Assembly (NCBI GenBank): GCA_009731375.1
Contig: BJOX01000044.1
Coordinates: forward strand, 4,378 to 34,215
From: Paulinella micropora
Lineage: Eukaryota > Cercozoa > Imbricatea > Euglyphida
Direction: 5' to 3'
DNA length: 29,838 nucleotides
The position numbers were made by a program, and so were the translations under genes. The notes below the pieces were generated by a model, which did not search any database, was not told the origin of the DNA, and saw only the letters and a program-made list of their open reading frames with translations. Positions 16,975 through 26,629 of the stretch are shown piece by piece; positions within the stretch are counted from its first letter, which is position 1, and each line of letters starts with the position of its first letter.

Positions 16975-17648
16975 CGTTTAGTGAAGTGTTATTATTCAAA
17001 TCTCTAAGTAAAAGTAAAATACTAACTTTCTTGTCTAGTGGGTTATGAGCCTTAGCATCGCTTAACTCTGGTGGCACTGCAAGCAAGGAAGGAGACCATC
17101 GCAGACTGGGAGGCGACTGTCTACAAAAGTGGTTAGTGTCATTCCTGTAAGTGACACATCATGAGTCAAAATGGAAGCTTTCGCAACCCTGTGTCTCCGT
17201 TTTTGAACACATAGTATCTGTCCCCGTTGGTTAGGTGAGTCACCGGCGTCGATGCAAAGAGGCAAGCACATCAGGCTACACAACTGCTCTGCAACTAGAC
17301 AAAAAGGACAAGATAGTAACTCATAATCATGAGTTATAGTCTGAAAGGCACAGACAAAAATAAAGTAAGCATGACGGGAAAAGGACAGTATGATGGGAGA
17401 ACCACATTCAAAACATTTCAGAGGGAAATAGTTTTGGCATTAGGTGCCAAGGGACTCAAGGGGGCACTCAAGACCCCAGAAGAACACATTAGGTTAATTC
17501 ATGAGAATAATGTAAGTGCTCTACATAGCAAAGGAAAGAAAGTCCCCAACTACATGTGCAGGTGGGGAGAGAGAACAGAAAGAAATCAGCAAGAGAGAGA
17601 GAGAGAGGAAAGATAGGGTTGAGAGAGGAGGAAGAGGAAGCTGAGTCA
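16975..17648 (+). repeat. gag-like interspersed repeat, copy 1 (3' truncated)
   Basis: The sequence from gtttagtgaag to gaggaagctgagt is about 98-99% identical to 24404-25070. The differences are a few substitutions, a 3-nt change near 17050, and a shorter GA run in the other copy. It has a 350-nt leader followed by an ORF. After 17648 it continues with unrelated sequence, whereas copy 2 goes on coding, so copy 1 is cut off at its 3' side. I could not define LTRs or a primer-binding site. Confidence 0.8.
17329..17616 (+). CDS. gag-like N-terminal ORF, copy 1
   Basis: A 95-residue ORF. The segment KGQYDGRTTFKTFQREIVLA followed by LGAK resembles the start of Copia-type Gag proteins (a substrate motif, Y/F..W/F..E...L, then K.L). 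This is a weak family match made by eye. The frame ends in a (GA)n run, which differs in length between copies, so the stop may be a slippage product. The reading continues in another frame in copy 2. Confidence 0.5.
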   Translation: MSYSLKGTDKNKVSMTGKGQYDGRTTFKTFQREIVLALGAKGLKGALKTPEEHIRLIHENNVSALHSKGKKVPNYMCRWGERTERNQQEREREER

Positions 17649-17717
17649 ATCTATACACATGCAAGCATAGACATACATATATATTAGCGAGAGACAAACT
17701 AAAAAAAAAAAAAGAGA

Positions 17718-17764
<47 letters not shown>

Positions 17765-17925
17765 CAGCGGTTAGCCATGCAGAACGCTCAGTATTGGTAT
17801 CCATCGTGAGCGCTGTCAATTGTAATATTAATACTACGTGACCAAATTGAACTTGGGCAGTATAATACTATGATTTATTATTTATATATTATACAACACA
17901 AGCCCATTCCGCGGGTAGCTTTATG

Positions 17926-17927
<2 letters not shown>
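17649..17927. repeat. (GA)n microsatellite and AT-rich sequence
   Basis: A poly-A run and a (GA)n tract at about 17700-17762, then AT-rich sequence without a gene. Confidence 0.8.
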
Positions 17928-17974
<47 letters not shown>

Positions 17975-17984
17975 NNNNNNNNNN
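17928..17984. repeat. poly-C47 ending in a 10-N gap
   Basis: C47 at 17928-17974, followed by N 17975-17984. It is the longest homopolymer in the window, and the gap is probably caused by it. Confidence 0.9.
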
Positions 17985-18411
17985 TCGTTTTCCTTACTGC
18001 TCCTTCTCCCACCCCTACTCATTCCCTTTCTTACCATAAAAACCAAATCGAAAACACAAAAACAAAAATGAAAAACGAAATCGGCCAGGAATTTGAAAAA
18101 TGAAAACCAAAAACCAAGCAAAACGAAAATCGAAAACCAAAAATCAAAATAAAAATAGAAACAGAAATTCGAAAAAAAAATCGAAAATCGAAATCAAAAA
18201 TCAAAAATCAAAAAAGAAAATCAAAAACAAAAACAAAAACAAAAATTGAAATAAAATCGGACTCAAAAATAGAAAACCAAAAACAAAAATCGAAAACGAA
18301 AATCGAAAACGAAAACCAAAATCGAAATCGGAGTGGAAATTTGAAAGAAAAAAAAACGAAATCCAAAAAACAAAAGTTGAACAAGAACGAGAATCGAAAA
18401 TCGAAAACGAA
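17985..18411. repeat. degenerate A-rich repeat (AAAATCGAAAACC-like)
   Basis: Irregular repeats of AAAATCGAAAA, AAAACCAAAA and AAAATCAAAA over about 380 nt on the plus strand, pyrimidine-rich on the minus. The open frames here (Phe-rich on the minus) are low-complexity artefacts. Confidence 0.8.
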
Positions 18412-18880
18412 ATCACATACATACATACATACATACATGCATAAAAACATAAATACATATAAACATAAATACATACATGCATACATACATACATACATAC
18501 ATACGTTAAAACATGCATGTATGCATACATAAATGCAAAGTTGCGTGCATTCATACACACATGCATGAATACATAAATGCATACATACACGCAAAGATGC
18601 GTGGCATGCAGACATGCATACACATACAAAATTAAATACATAAATACATACATACATAAATACAATCATTACATATATTACATACATACATACATACATA
18701 CATACGTACGTACGTACGTACGTACGTACGTACGTACATACATGCATACATACATACATACATACATACATACATACACATACGTACGTACGTACGTACT
18801 TACGTACGTACGTACTTACGTACTTACCTTACATACATGCATTACATCCATGCATTACATACATGCATTACATACATGCA

Positions 18881-18916
<36 letters not shown>

Positions 18917-19620
18917 TTACATACATACATATGTACGTACGTACGTACGTACGTACAAACATGCACGAATGCATGCATGCATGCATGCAATACATGCATA
19001 CATACATACATACATACATACAACATACATACATACATGCATGCATACTTATTACATACATACGTACGTACATACATACATACATATGTACGTACGTACG
19101 TACGTACGTACATACATACACACATACATACATACATAGATACATAGATACATAGATAGATTCATTCGTACATAGATAGATACACAGATACATATCTACA
19201 TACATAGATACATACATACATACATACATACATAGTTACATACATACATACATGCGTACATACATGCATACATGCATGCATGCAGCAACAACAAAACAAC
19301 ATGCATACATACATACATACATGCATACATACATACATGCATATTTACATGACTAGTACATACATATATGCATACTACAGGTATTCATACAGACAATGAG
19401 ACATGCATACATACATACATACATACATACATACATACACACATCATACAACAACAACAACAACAGACAGAACAGACAGACAGACAAACAGAACAGACAC
19501 ACTGACAGACAGACAGACTGACATACATACATACATACATACATGCATACATGCATACATACATACATACATACAAGTACTCATACATACATACATGCAT
19601 GCATACAAGATCCCATAATA
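18412..19620. repeat. CATA/CGTA tetranucleotide satellite
   Basis: About 1.2 kb of (CATA)n alternating with blocks of (CGTA)n, CATG-containing units, a (CAA)n run near 19450, and (CAGA)n near 19465-19520. Tandem CGTA creates long self-complementary GTAC runs. All Tyr/Thr/His or Cys/Met/Val-rich ORFs here are translations of the repeat. Confidence 0.95.
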
Positions 19621-19960
19621 CACATAAACGTATTTTTACATGTGAGTCAAATAAAAAAGAAAAATTAAGAACGAAAAAAAGAGAGAAAAGACAAGAACGA
19701 AATAAAGAGAGAAACAAAGAATGAAGGAGGAAAGTAGTAGATAATCTCTTCTATGTTTCTGTAAGGCCACCCAACTTTCCTGATATGCCAATAATTTTTC
19801 GCCCTTCGGATTTCAAGTTCAACGATGATTTCTTCAGCCCGGCCCACCCGCTAAAAAAGGTTGACAGACCAAGAAAACTTAGAAAAATGTATTTGGGCCG
19901 ACCCGATGATTTCTTTACTACCGTTGATAACCTAGAGCTTTTTTTCGTCGTGTGGGCTTC
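19621..19960. other. spacer after the satellite
   Basis: AT-rich, with a purine-rich stretch at 19650-19735. A plus-strand ORF from 19785 (127 codons) runs into the duplicated flank but shows no recognisable family, so I do not call it. Confidence 0.4.
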
Positions 19961-20115
19961 ACAAATTACCTCTCATCGACCACTCGTGCAAGAGCACTTG
20001 CAAAGGGATTCCAACTTGGATTTGAGCTCCCGAACAAGCATGAACTTGTATGGTGCTCTACGTGAAGGACTTGGTAACGATTGCTTGCATGCACACGATG
20101 ATCATATCCATTTAT
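19961..20115 (+). repeat. duplicated flank, copy A
   Basis: Closely matches 20873-21016 (tctcatcgacca, gcaagagcacttgc, gggattc, gagctcc, aacttgtatggtgc, gaaggacttgg, attgcttgcatgcac). Copy B lies just before the first exon of the membrane-protein gene. Confidence 0.8.
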
Positions 20116-20583
20116 GTACATCGTTCCGTTCTATGTTCGAGCTGGATGAGAGCGAAAAATGGCCGTGACATAACCGTCACATTACCTCGTTTTGAGCGAG
20201 TTCTTGGACTTTGCATCGATATTCGAATACCGTGTCTATCAGTGGTAAGGCCTTGCATGCACATGATGATCACATCCATATTTGCATATGTGTGCATGTA
20301 CATCGTTCCGTTCTTTATAACTCTGATCGCCAAAAAGCCGTGACATAACGGTGACATTACCTCGTTTTGAGCGAGTTCTTGGACTTTGCATACGTATTCG
20401 AATACCATGCCTATCAAGTATGCCCTGCATGCACATGATCACATCCGTATGTGTACATCGTTCCGTTCTATGTATGTTCGAGCTGGATAAGTGCGAAAAA
20501 ATGCCGTGACATAACGGTGACATTACCTCTTTTGAGCGAGTTCTTGGACTTTGCGTCCGTATTCGAATACAATGCCTGTGGCC
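20086..20583 (+). repeat. three tandem units of about 158-172 bp
   Basis: Units start at 20086, 20254 and 20426 with TGCATGCAC. Each contains gatcacatcc or a close variant, tacatcgttccgttct, gccgtgacataac, gtgacattacctc, gagcgagttcttggactttgc and attcgaatac. Indels break any common frame, so this is a non-coding tandem repeat. Confidence 0.85.
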
Positions 20584-20872
20584 TACATACATACATCTAT
20601 ACATCTAAAATCCGGGGAAGCAATGCAAACACAGGATGACACAGACAAGACAGACAGACTACTTTGTGGGAAAAAAAGTTCGAAGTGCAGAAACCACGTC
20701 GACGTCACGAGCAGTGGCTTTTCAAGCGCCGGTTTCAAAACGAAGCTTTTTCAAGCGGCGACAATATCACGTGTAGAAAATTCCTGAGAGAACACGGGTA
20801 CTTTCCGGAATACTACCCGGTAGCTTGATTCATTTTTTTGAGTCAAATTAAGAGAACCCTCATTTCTGCCTC

Positions 20873-21016
20873 ATAATTTACTTTCTCATCGACCATGCAA
20901 GAGCACTTGCCGAGGGATTCGAGCTCCCAAGCAAGCATAAACTTGTATGGTGCACTTAGTGAAGGACTTGGTCACGATTGCTTGCATGCACATGATGATC
21001 ACATCCGTATGTGTAC
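20873..21016 (+). repeat. duplicated flank, copy B (5' of the membrane-protein gene)
   Basis: Second copy of the 19961-20115 sequence. It is followed at 21017 by AATCCGGGGAAG and the start codon. A similar AATCCGGGGAAG with a nearby ATG follows the tandem units at about 20610, so the duplication may include the gene's start region. Confidence 0.75.
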
Positions 21017-21033
21017 TAGAATCCGGGGAAGAG

Positions 21034-23260
21034 ATGACGAAACAGGATTTTCTGAAGTTGAAGCATGACTTCACCCAAGTGTCTCGCACCGTCACCGTTC
21101 TCTCCCGCGCCATCATCCTACTCATCACGGTTTGCCTTACTTCTGTACTGCCTTAGTGTTGAAATTGACCGTCGATTTGTTTTGCACGTGTACATGTATG
21201 CTTTTGCTCAGCGCGTTTGCTTGGGCATGTGTCTTTACATAGGACATTGTCTGATCCTACCGTATATCGCGATCTCATTTTTCTGAAAAATGTGTTAATA
21301 GGTTGTGGTTTTGCTCATCGTGTGGAACCTGTCCGGAAATGCTGGTGCGGCGTATCATGATCAGGTCCACGTGCATGGAGTAGATTAGGCTAGTAGGAAG
21401 GCATGTACTCCACCGCAGTCCTGTTGGGTGGGCAACTGTAGCGGTACAACCACAAAAATAATACTGATAATATCATAATAAATAATAGTGCGCGTGGCAT
21501 GCATAGAACACACATCCAAAGAGAAAGTAAGCTTAAGAAAAGTCAACTTTCAGAAAAGCAGGATATTTGTGTTTAGGTCTCGCAGTCCGAGATACAATCA
21601 TCCTCTGACTTTGACGCGGCAAAGGTACCACCAAATTGTGCAGCAAATGTTGTTTAATACGACAGCATGACCCGCACTGTTTTCCACGTTCTAATCTGGA
21701 AATGCAGCCTTGTAGTAATCGGCTATTTATAATTTCTACACATAGTGTACAACTATGAAAGTACTCTCCCCTGTTGCGTTTGTGCAGGCAACGGGACCAA
21801 AGGGACCCTCCAAGAAGGTAAGCTTGTAGTTGCTAGCCTCGGCTGTGTATAATTCTATACACAATCAGAGGTATATATATAATACTCTCCCCTCTTGCGT
21901 GTTTGCAGAAAGAGGGATCCATGTCAAATCCAGTGCGCACCAAAACAACTAAAACGCCCAAGCCTCAAAAATGCAACACTTCAGTTGAAATCGACAACAA
22001 AACAACATGCTTGTCGGATCTAGTCCTGCCGTTGGCAGCATGTCCCACTGCCGTCGATGTTGTAGTCGGTGTAGGAAACGGAAGCTATGCCGTTTCAGTC
22101 TGTACTGGAGACCTCACGGTGCGGTTGGCCGACTTATTTTTGACATTGAACAGCGAAGTTTCGGTTGGGTTTCAATACCTCTACAGTCTGATTCTCAACA
22201 TCTCCACGCCAAAGTAAAATCTCATTGTCGCCGCGATTTCTCTTCTTTTTTTTGTGTGCAAACCCTCACCTGCAAATGATCGTTCTCTCTTTCCTCATAC
22301 ACAACTACGTCTGGTGTTCACTCGTTTCCATAACATGTGCTTAGCCCACCGGCGCCGCAAAATACGGTTTTTCCGAAGAGCGACGCAACGAATAATGATC
22401 TGCTGCAATCGTTCCAGTGTCCCTTCTGCGCCAATACTGGGTTTTATCTTCCGCCCACCACGGACAGCGCATTTGGCAGAAATGTAATTCTAAATTACCC
22501 TTTCATAAAGGATAGAAACTTGTATGCAAGTATGATGGTTACATATGTTGATATATCGAGGTTATTGTGCGTTTGAAATGTGTTCATTTGCCTGATGTAA
22601 CGTGAGTGTTGTGCGTGTTCTGCTGTCGATGACCTACCGCTTGAAACCTGTTGCAGGTCTACCTGATTCGGCAGTTTATAACTCCAGCATTGAAGATTTA
22701 CTACACAATGGAACTTACCAGTACCATAAGTTGCTTAAGTCCCCCAGCCCCAGGGCGCAGACGAAACATGGCCCAGACGGATCTCTTAGCGTGTTCACAA
22801 TGCTATGCTTTCACCCCGACTCCGTATGGATATATGGCTTTGGGCTACAATGAAAGCGCACCTGCTGCTCCTTTGCCTGAAGGCCTTTACGCAAAATGGA
22901 ACATTCCTGTGGATATCATTATTCCATATTGGATACCCTTGAATCTATCAAATAGTTCGCAAGGTGGAAACAGGCAAGCCCAGTGCCCATCAAGATACAT
23001 GTCGCCGCAGGACGACAACCACGATGTGTAAGTTATTAATTAATTTATTACATACCTAGTCGTTTTTAAACATACTGACGAAATGTATTATCTTTGTTAG
23101 GTCGTTCTACAGGAAGAGCACTTTTCTTGATTTTCTCAACAGCGATGGCGTCAAATACAATGGTCAGGGGGAAGATGGGATGTGTGCTATTCTCGGAGCT
23201 ACGGGAGTGGCGACTATGTCATGGCGAAACTGTTACGGTTTTATCCTTGGACCTGTATGA
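21034..23260 (+). CDS. unrecognised type II membrane glycoprotein, seven exons
   Basis: A model with consistent phases: exons 21034-21129, 21302-21364, 21788-21817, 21909-22213, 22345-22483, 22657-23027 and 23101-23260, totalling 387 residues and ending at TGA 23258-23260. The N-terminus is short and polar (MTKQDFLKLKHDFTQ). A membrane helix is made by exons 1 and 2 together (AIILLIT plus VVVLLIVW). A Lys/Pro/Thr-rich stalk follows, then a Cys-containing domain with many N-x-S/T sites (CNTS, DNKTT, GNGSY, LNIS, YNES, NLSNSS) and paired cysteines (CPFC, CSQC). The C-terminus is rich in Gly and aromatic residues (SFYRKSTFLDFL to YGFILGPV). This layout fits a signal-anchor protein with an extracellular or lumenal domain. 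I know no matching family. Several donors and acceptors are strong (GTAAGC at 21818, GTAAGT at 23028); the GTTTGC donor at 21130 and GTCCAC at 21365 are weak. Confidence 0.65.
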
Positions 23261-24041
23261 ACTTTTGAACATGGCCAAAGAAAGCTGGCTGCTTTTCGAT
23301 GGTGGTCGGTAGCAAAGCTGAAAGAACAAAATACGCACTTAAAGTTTTTCGAGACTATAGATATTTGGCTACAGAGATAAATAGATACATCTAAGCCTAC
23401 CTCTGCTATGTTGCAAGTCCCGGACTAACGCGCTTTCGTCATATTCCACCACGCCATCCTTCAGACTGCGTTTTGCAAGCAACCAGTCAACCAAGCAAGC
23501 ACACAATAATAACTGCGTATCATCTAGCTACTACTAGCTGTCACCGTCTTTCTACTTTCATTTTCAGTGTCATATTACCGAACTCTCTTTGGTAAGACTA
23601 TTGAGAGACGTAGGATGACAACTAATAAATGCTTGTTTACGTTACTATTTAGCTGGTAATAGTATTCAACTAAACCTTGTATAAAGGGGTTCCAAGGCAT
23701 CTTCATTTAAGAAATTTTTTAAGGGTGAGCGTTGTATTAATATCTTTGTAATTACACCGGGCTTATTACCAGTAATACCGGCTCACTTTAGTTAAGTATC
23801 AACGCGTAGCCTGGTCTATAATCTTTTTCGAGTCCGGTACTGGTGGCAGACTTTTCGAAGATTACTTCAGCACTGCGTGATGATGGTCACTAGTAACGTT
23901 ACACTTCTTTCATTGTACTATATTAATATATGTTGGAAGTAATAATCCAAATTAATTATTAGTTCAGGGCCGGCCGTATCAGAGTCACGGTGTCGGTAGA
24001 GCCTTTACTTGTGAATCAGATCAGGCTGTAATGCCCCCAGT
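23261..24041. other. intergenic sequence
   Basis: AT-rich after the stop at 23260. I see no supported gene, RNA or repeat, apart from possible 3'-UTR at the start. Confidence 0.5.
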
Positions 24042-24200
24042 GATAGCTCAAAAAGTCGGTAATACAATCAAAAACAGTCCTGAAAAGATGAGAAATTACT
24101 TATGTCTCGTATTAGCTAAGTGAAACAGAAAAAGAAAATTATTAATACATCAGACAAGAAATAAAATAACATTAGGTCGAATCCATTGAACATTAGTCAA
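24042..24200 (+). pseudogene. decayed copy of the minus-strand ORF split by piggyBac
   Basis: Reads GATAGCTCAAAAAGTCGGTA, then ATGTCTCGTATTAGCT, CAGAAAAAGAAA and ATTAGGTCGAATCC, in the same order and spacing as the minus strand of 16960-16790. The initiator ATG of the main ORF is lost and stops are present. Similarity fades after about 24200. Confidence 0.6.
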
Positions 24201-24403
24201 TTAGACACTTTCTCCTTAAGTATAGTATTACTTTAATTATCAGTTCGTAGTAGTTATTAATATCAGTGAACAATTTTATTGATAATAGTTACAATTTAGT
24301 CATACCATCTCACCTCAAGGACAATTACATATTTTACCTATATCACTCTACGTGTAACGGTGGTCGGAATTCAAAGCTTTGGCGGTTTAGAGGTTGTGAC
24401 GTT
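24201..24403. other. AT-rich sequence up to the gag-like repeat
   Basis: No feature seen. The boundary with the repeat at 24404 matches the boundary of copy 1 at 16975 to within a few bases. Confidence 0.5.
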
Positions 24404-25392
24404 TAGTGAAGTGTTATTATTCAAATCTCTAAGTAAAAGTAAAATACTAACTTTCTTGTCTAGTGCCGGGTTATGAGCTAGCATCGCTTAACTCTGGTGG
24501 CACTGCAAGCAAGGAAGGAGACCATCGCAGACTGGGAGGCGACTGTCTACAAAAGTGGTTAGTGTCATTCCTGTAAGTGACACATCATGAGTCAAAATGG
24601 AAGCTTTCGCAACCCTGTGTCTCCGTTTTTGAACACATAGTATCTGTCCCCGTTGGTTAGGTGAGTCACCGGCGTCGATGCAAAGATGCAAGCACATCAG
24701 GCTACACAACTGCTCTGCAACTAGACAAAAAGGACAAGATAGTAACTCATAATCATGAGTTATAGTCTGAAAGGCACAGACAAAAATAAAGTAAGCATGA
24801 CGGAAAAAGGACAGTATGATGGGAGAACCACATTCAAAACATTTCAGAGGGAAATAGTTTTGGCATTAGGTGCCAAGAGACTCAAGGGGGCACTCAAGAC
24901 CCCAGAAGAACACATTAGGTTAATTCATGAGAATAATGTAAGTGCTCTACATAGCAAAGGAAAGAAAGTCCCCAACTACATGTGCAGGTGGGGAGAGAGA
25001 ACAGGAAAGCAATCAGCAAGAGAGAGAGAGGAAAGATAGGTTTGAGAGAGGAGGAAGAGGAAGCTGAGTTAGCCTCAGAGTCAGGGTCAGACAAGGAAAA
25101 CCTTACCTCTTATTTTACGGAGACAGAAAGGCAGCCTACTTTAGGGGGAGATACTGGTAAGAGTGAGCAAAAGGGAGGAGAAGAGAGGGTGGAAGAGGGG
25201 GAGAGGGCAGTCAGCCTTCACCTCCTTATTGCACACCAACAACGACAACAATCAAGACGAAGAGCAAGGAGCAAGTAGAGGAAAAAGAGAAGGAAGAAAG
25301 AATGATAGTAGCATATGAGGAGAGTTTGGAGCATGAGATGAAAAGGCAGAGAGAGGAAGCTTTTTCGTTTGTGTTTGACAAGCTAGTAGGTA
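24404..25392 (+). repeat. gag-like interspersed repeat, copy 2 (longer)
   Basis: Near-identical to copy 1 up to about 25070. It then continues with acidic coding sequence (ELASESGSDKENLTSYF, later EESLEHEMKRQREEAFSFV) to about 25392, where it meets GC-rich minus-strand coding sequence with no spacer. The 3' part of the element is missing. Confidence 0.75.
24755..25392 (+). pseudogene. gag-like ORF, copy 2, frameshifted in a GA run
   Basis: The first 94 codons match copy 1 and stop at 25037-25039 just after (GA)n. The reading continues in another frame from about 25020 (GLREEEEEAELASESGSDKE) and again in a third frame from about 25275 (VEEKEKEERMIVAYEESLEH). The continuity of charged sequence suggests one ancestral reading broken by slippage. 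No zinc knuckle, protease or polymerase is seen. Confidence 0.45.
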
Positions 25393-26339
25393 AAGCCAGC
25401 CCGAGGTTGGTCAGCGCGCGCAGGGTCTGCGCAAAGTCGTAGTACACATCCCGGCGGGGGTGGAAGAGCACTTCCCCCCGCGCGTCGTACCAGAGCCACC
25501 AGTTTTGGCTGCAGGACACGACCCGCTGCAGGCTGGTCTGCCGGCGCATGGCCCAGCGGTTCTGCCCCCCCCTTGCCACCGGCGGGCTTGCCCACCAGGG
25601 GGTCCAGCGGCGCGAGCCCGTGCTCGGCCCACACCCTAGCCTGCTCCCGGAGACCGAAGGTGCCCAGGTTGTTGTACACGCCGCGCAGCCGGCACCGGCA
25701 GTTGGAGGCCAGGGGTTCCGACACGATGGCCAACAGGCGCCTCGCCCCCGGCTCTGGCTCCGGCTCCAGTGCCTCGGGCGCCGCCCCGCCCCCTCCCCCG
25801 GCCCGCCGCCAGCGCTCGTGGCACCCTAGCGCCTCGCAGAGTGGTGCCAGGCGGGCTCGCCACGCGGGGCGCCGGCACAGCTCCTCCAGGCGCGCTGCCT
25901 CCCAGAGCGTAGCGGGCGTCTGGACCCCGAGGTCTAGCCGGGCCATGACGCGTACCCCGAGCCGGAGCAGCGCCGCCCTTTCCTCGTCCCGGTCGGCCGC
26001 CCAGTACAGCACGAGCCGTCGCTCCGAGAAGCGGTGCGCAATGGTGCAGCCCCAGCAGTGGCTGCGCCACTGCCGCGGCTTGCACTGGTGCAGCCCCCGC
26101 AGGCGGCAGGACCAGCACGCGCAGTCCTCCCGCGTGTCGGCCTCGCAGACGCCACGCAAACCCACGGTCGCTCCCCACGTCCCGGCCGCGAACACGTACC
26201 GGTGCGCCAGCGAGGACAGGAGCAGCCGGCAGACCTCCGGGGGCACGGCGAGGTGGGGCACGCCGACCGAGCAGGGCGGGTCGCACGCGGCCGGGAGGCC
26301 GTAGCGGCCGTGGACAGACCCCGGGGCCTGCTGGGCCTG
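25391..26339 (-). CDS. unknown Cys-rich protein, 5' end in gap, frameshift at C8
   Basis: The frame opens at the gap edge (26339) and reads with coding character to about 25573. It contains VGVPHLAVPPEVCRLLLSSL, a Cys-rich stretch (CACWSCRLRGLHQCK, HCWGCTIAHRF) and CRCRLRGVYNNLGTFGL. At the C8 run (25565-25572) the good frame changes: QNRWAMRRQTSLQRVVSC and WWLWYDARGEVLFHPRRDVY follow, ending in LRALTNLGL at about 25395. One base too many or too few in the homopolymer explains this. The end is cut by the junction with the gag-like repeat. I do not recognise the family. It may be a separate gene from the hydrolase upstream, since that one ends in a membrane anchor near the gap. Confidence 0.55.
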
Positions 26340-26629
26340 NNNNNNNNNNNNNNNNNNNNNNNNNNNNNNNNNNNNNNNNNNNNNNNNNNNNNNNNNNNNN
26401 NNNNNNNNNNNNNNNNNNNNNNNNNNNNNNNNNNNNNNNNNNNNNNNNNNNNNNNNNNNNNNNNNNNNNNNNNNNNNNNNNNNNNNNNNNNNNNNNNNNN
26501 NNNNNNNNNNNNNNNNNNNNNNNNNNNNNNNNNNNNNNNNNNNNNNNNNNNNNNNNNNNNNNNNNNNNNNNNNNNNNNNNNNNNNNNNNNNNNNNNNNNN
26601 NNNNNNNNNNNNNNNNNNNNNNNNNNNNN
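26340..26629. other. 290-nt gap
   Basis: N run between two minus-strand coding regions. The end of the hydrolase gene and the start of the Cys-rich gene, or a link between them, lie here. Confidence 0.95.

Noticed and set aside
17062-17283. Minus-strand ORF of 73 codons, also present at 24488-24709
   Set aside because: It is conserved only because both lie in the same near-identical repeat. It has no recognisable family and opposes the gag-like frame's leader.
18201-19717. Many ORFs rich in Tyr/Thr/His or Cys/Met/Val
   Set aside because: They are direct translations of CATA/CGTA and A-rich simple repeats on both strands.
19785-20168. Plus-strand ORF of 127 codons
   Set aside because: It runs through the duplicated flank and the first tandem unit, whose other copies do not keep the frame, and shows no family.
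23094-23312. Alternative frame over the last exon of the membrane-protein gene
   Set aside because: It does not match the phase delivered by the strong GTAAGT donor at 23028, whereas the chosen frame does and reads as a natural protein end.
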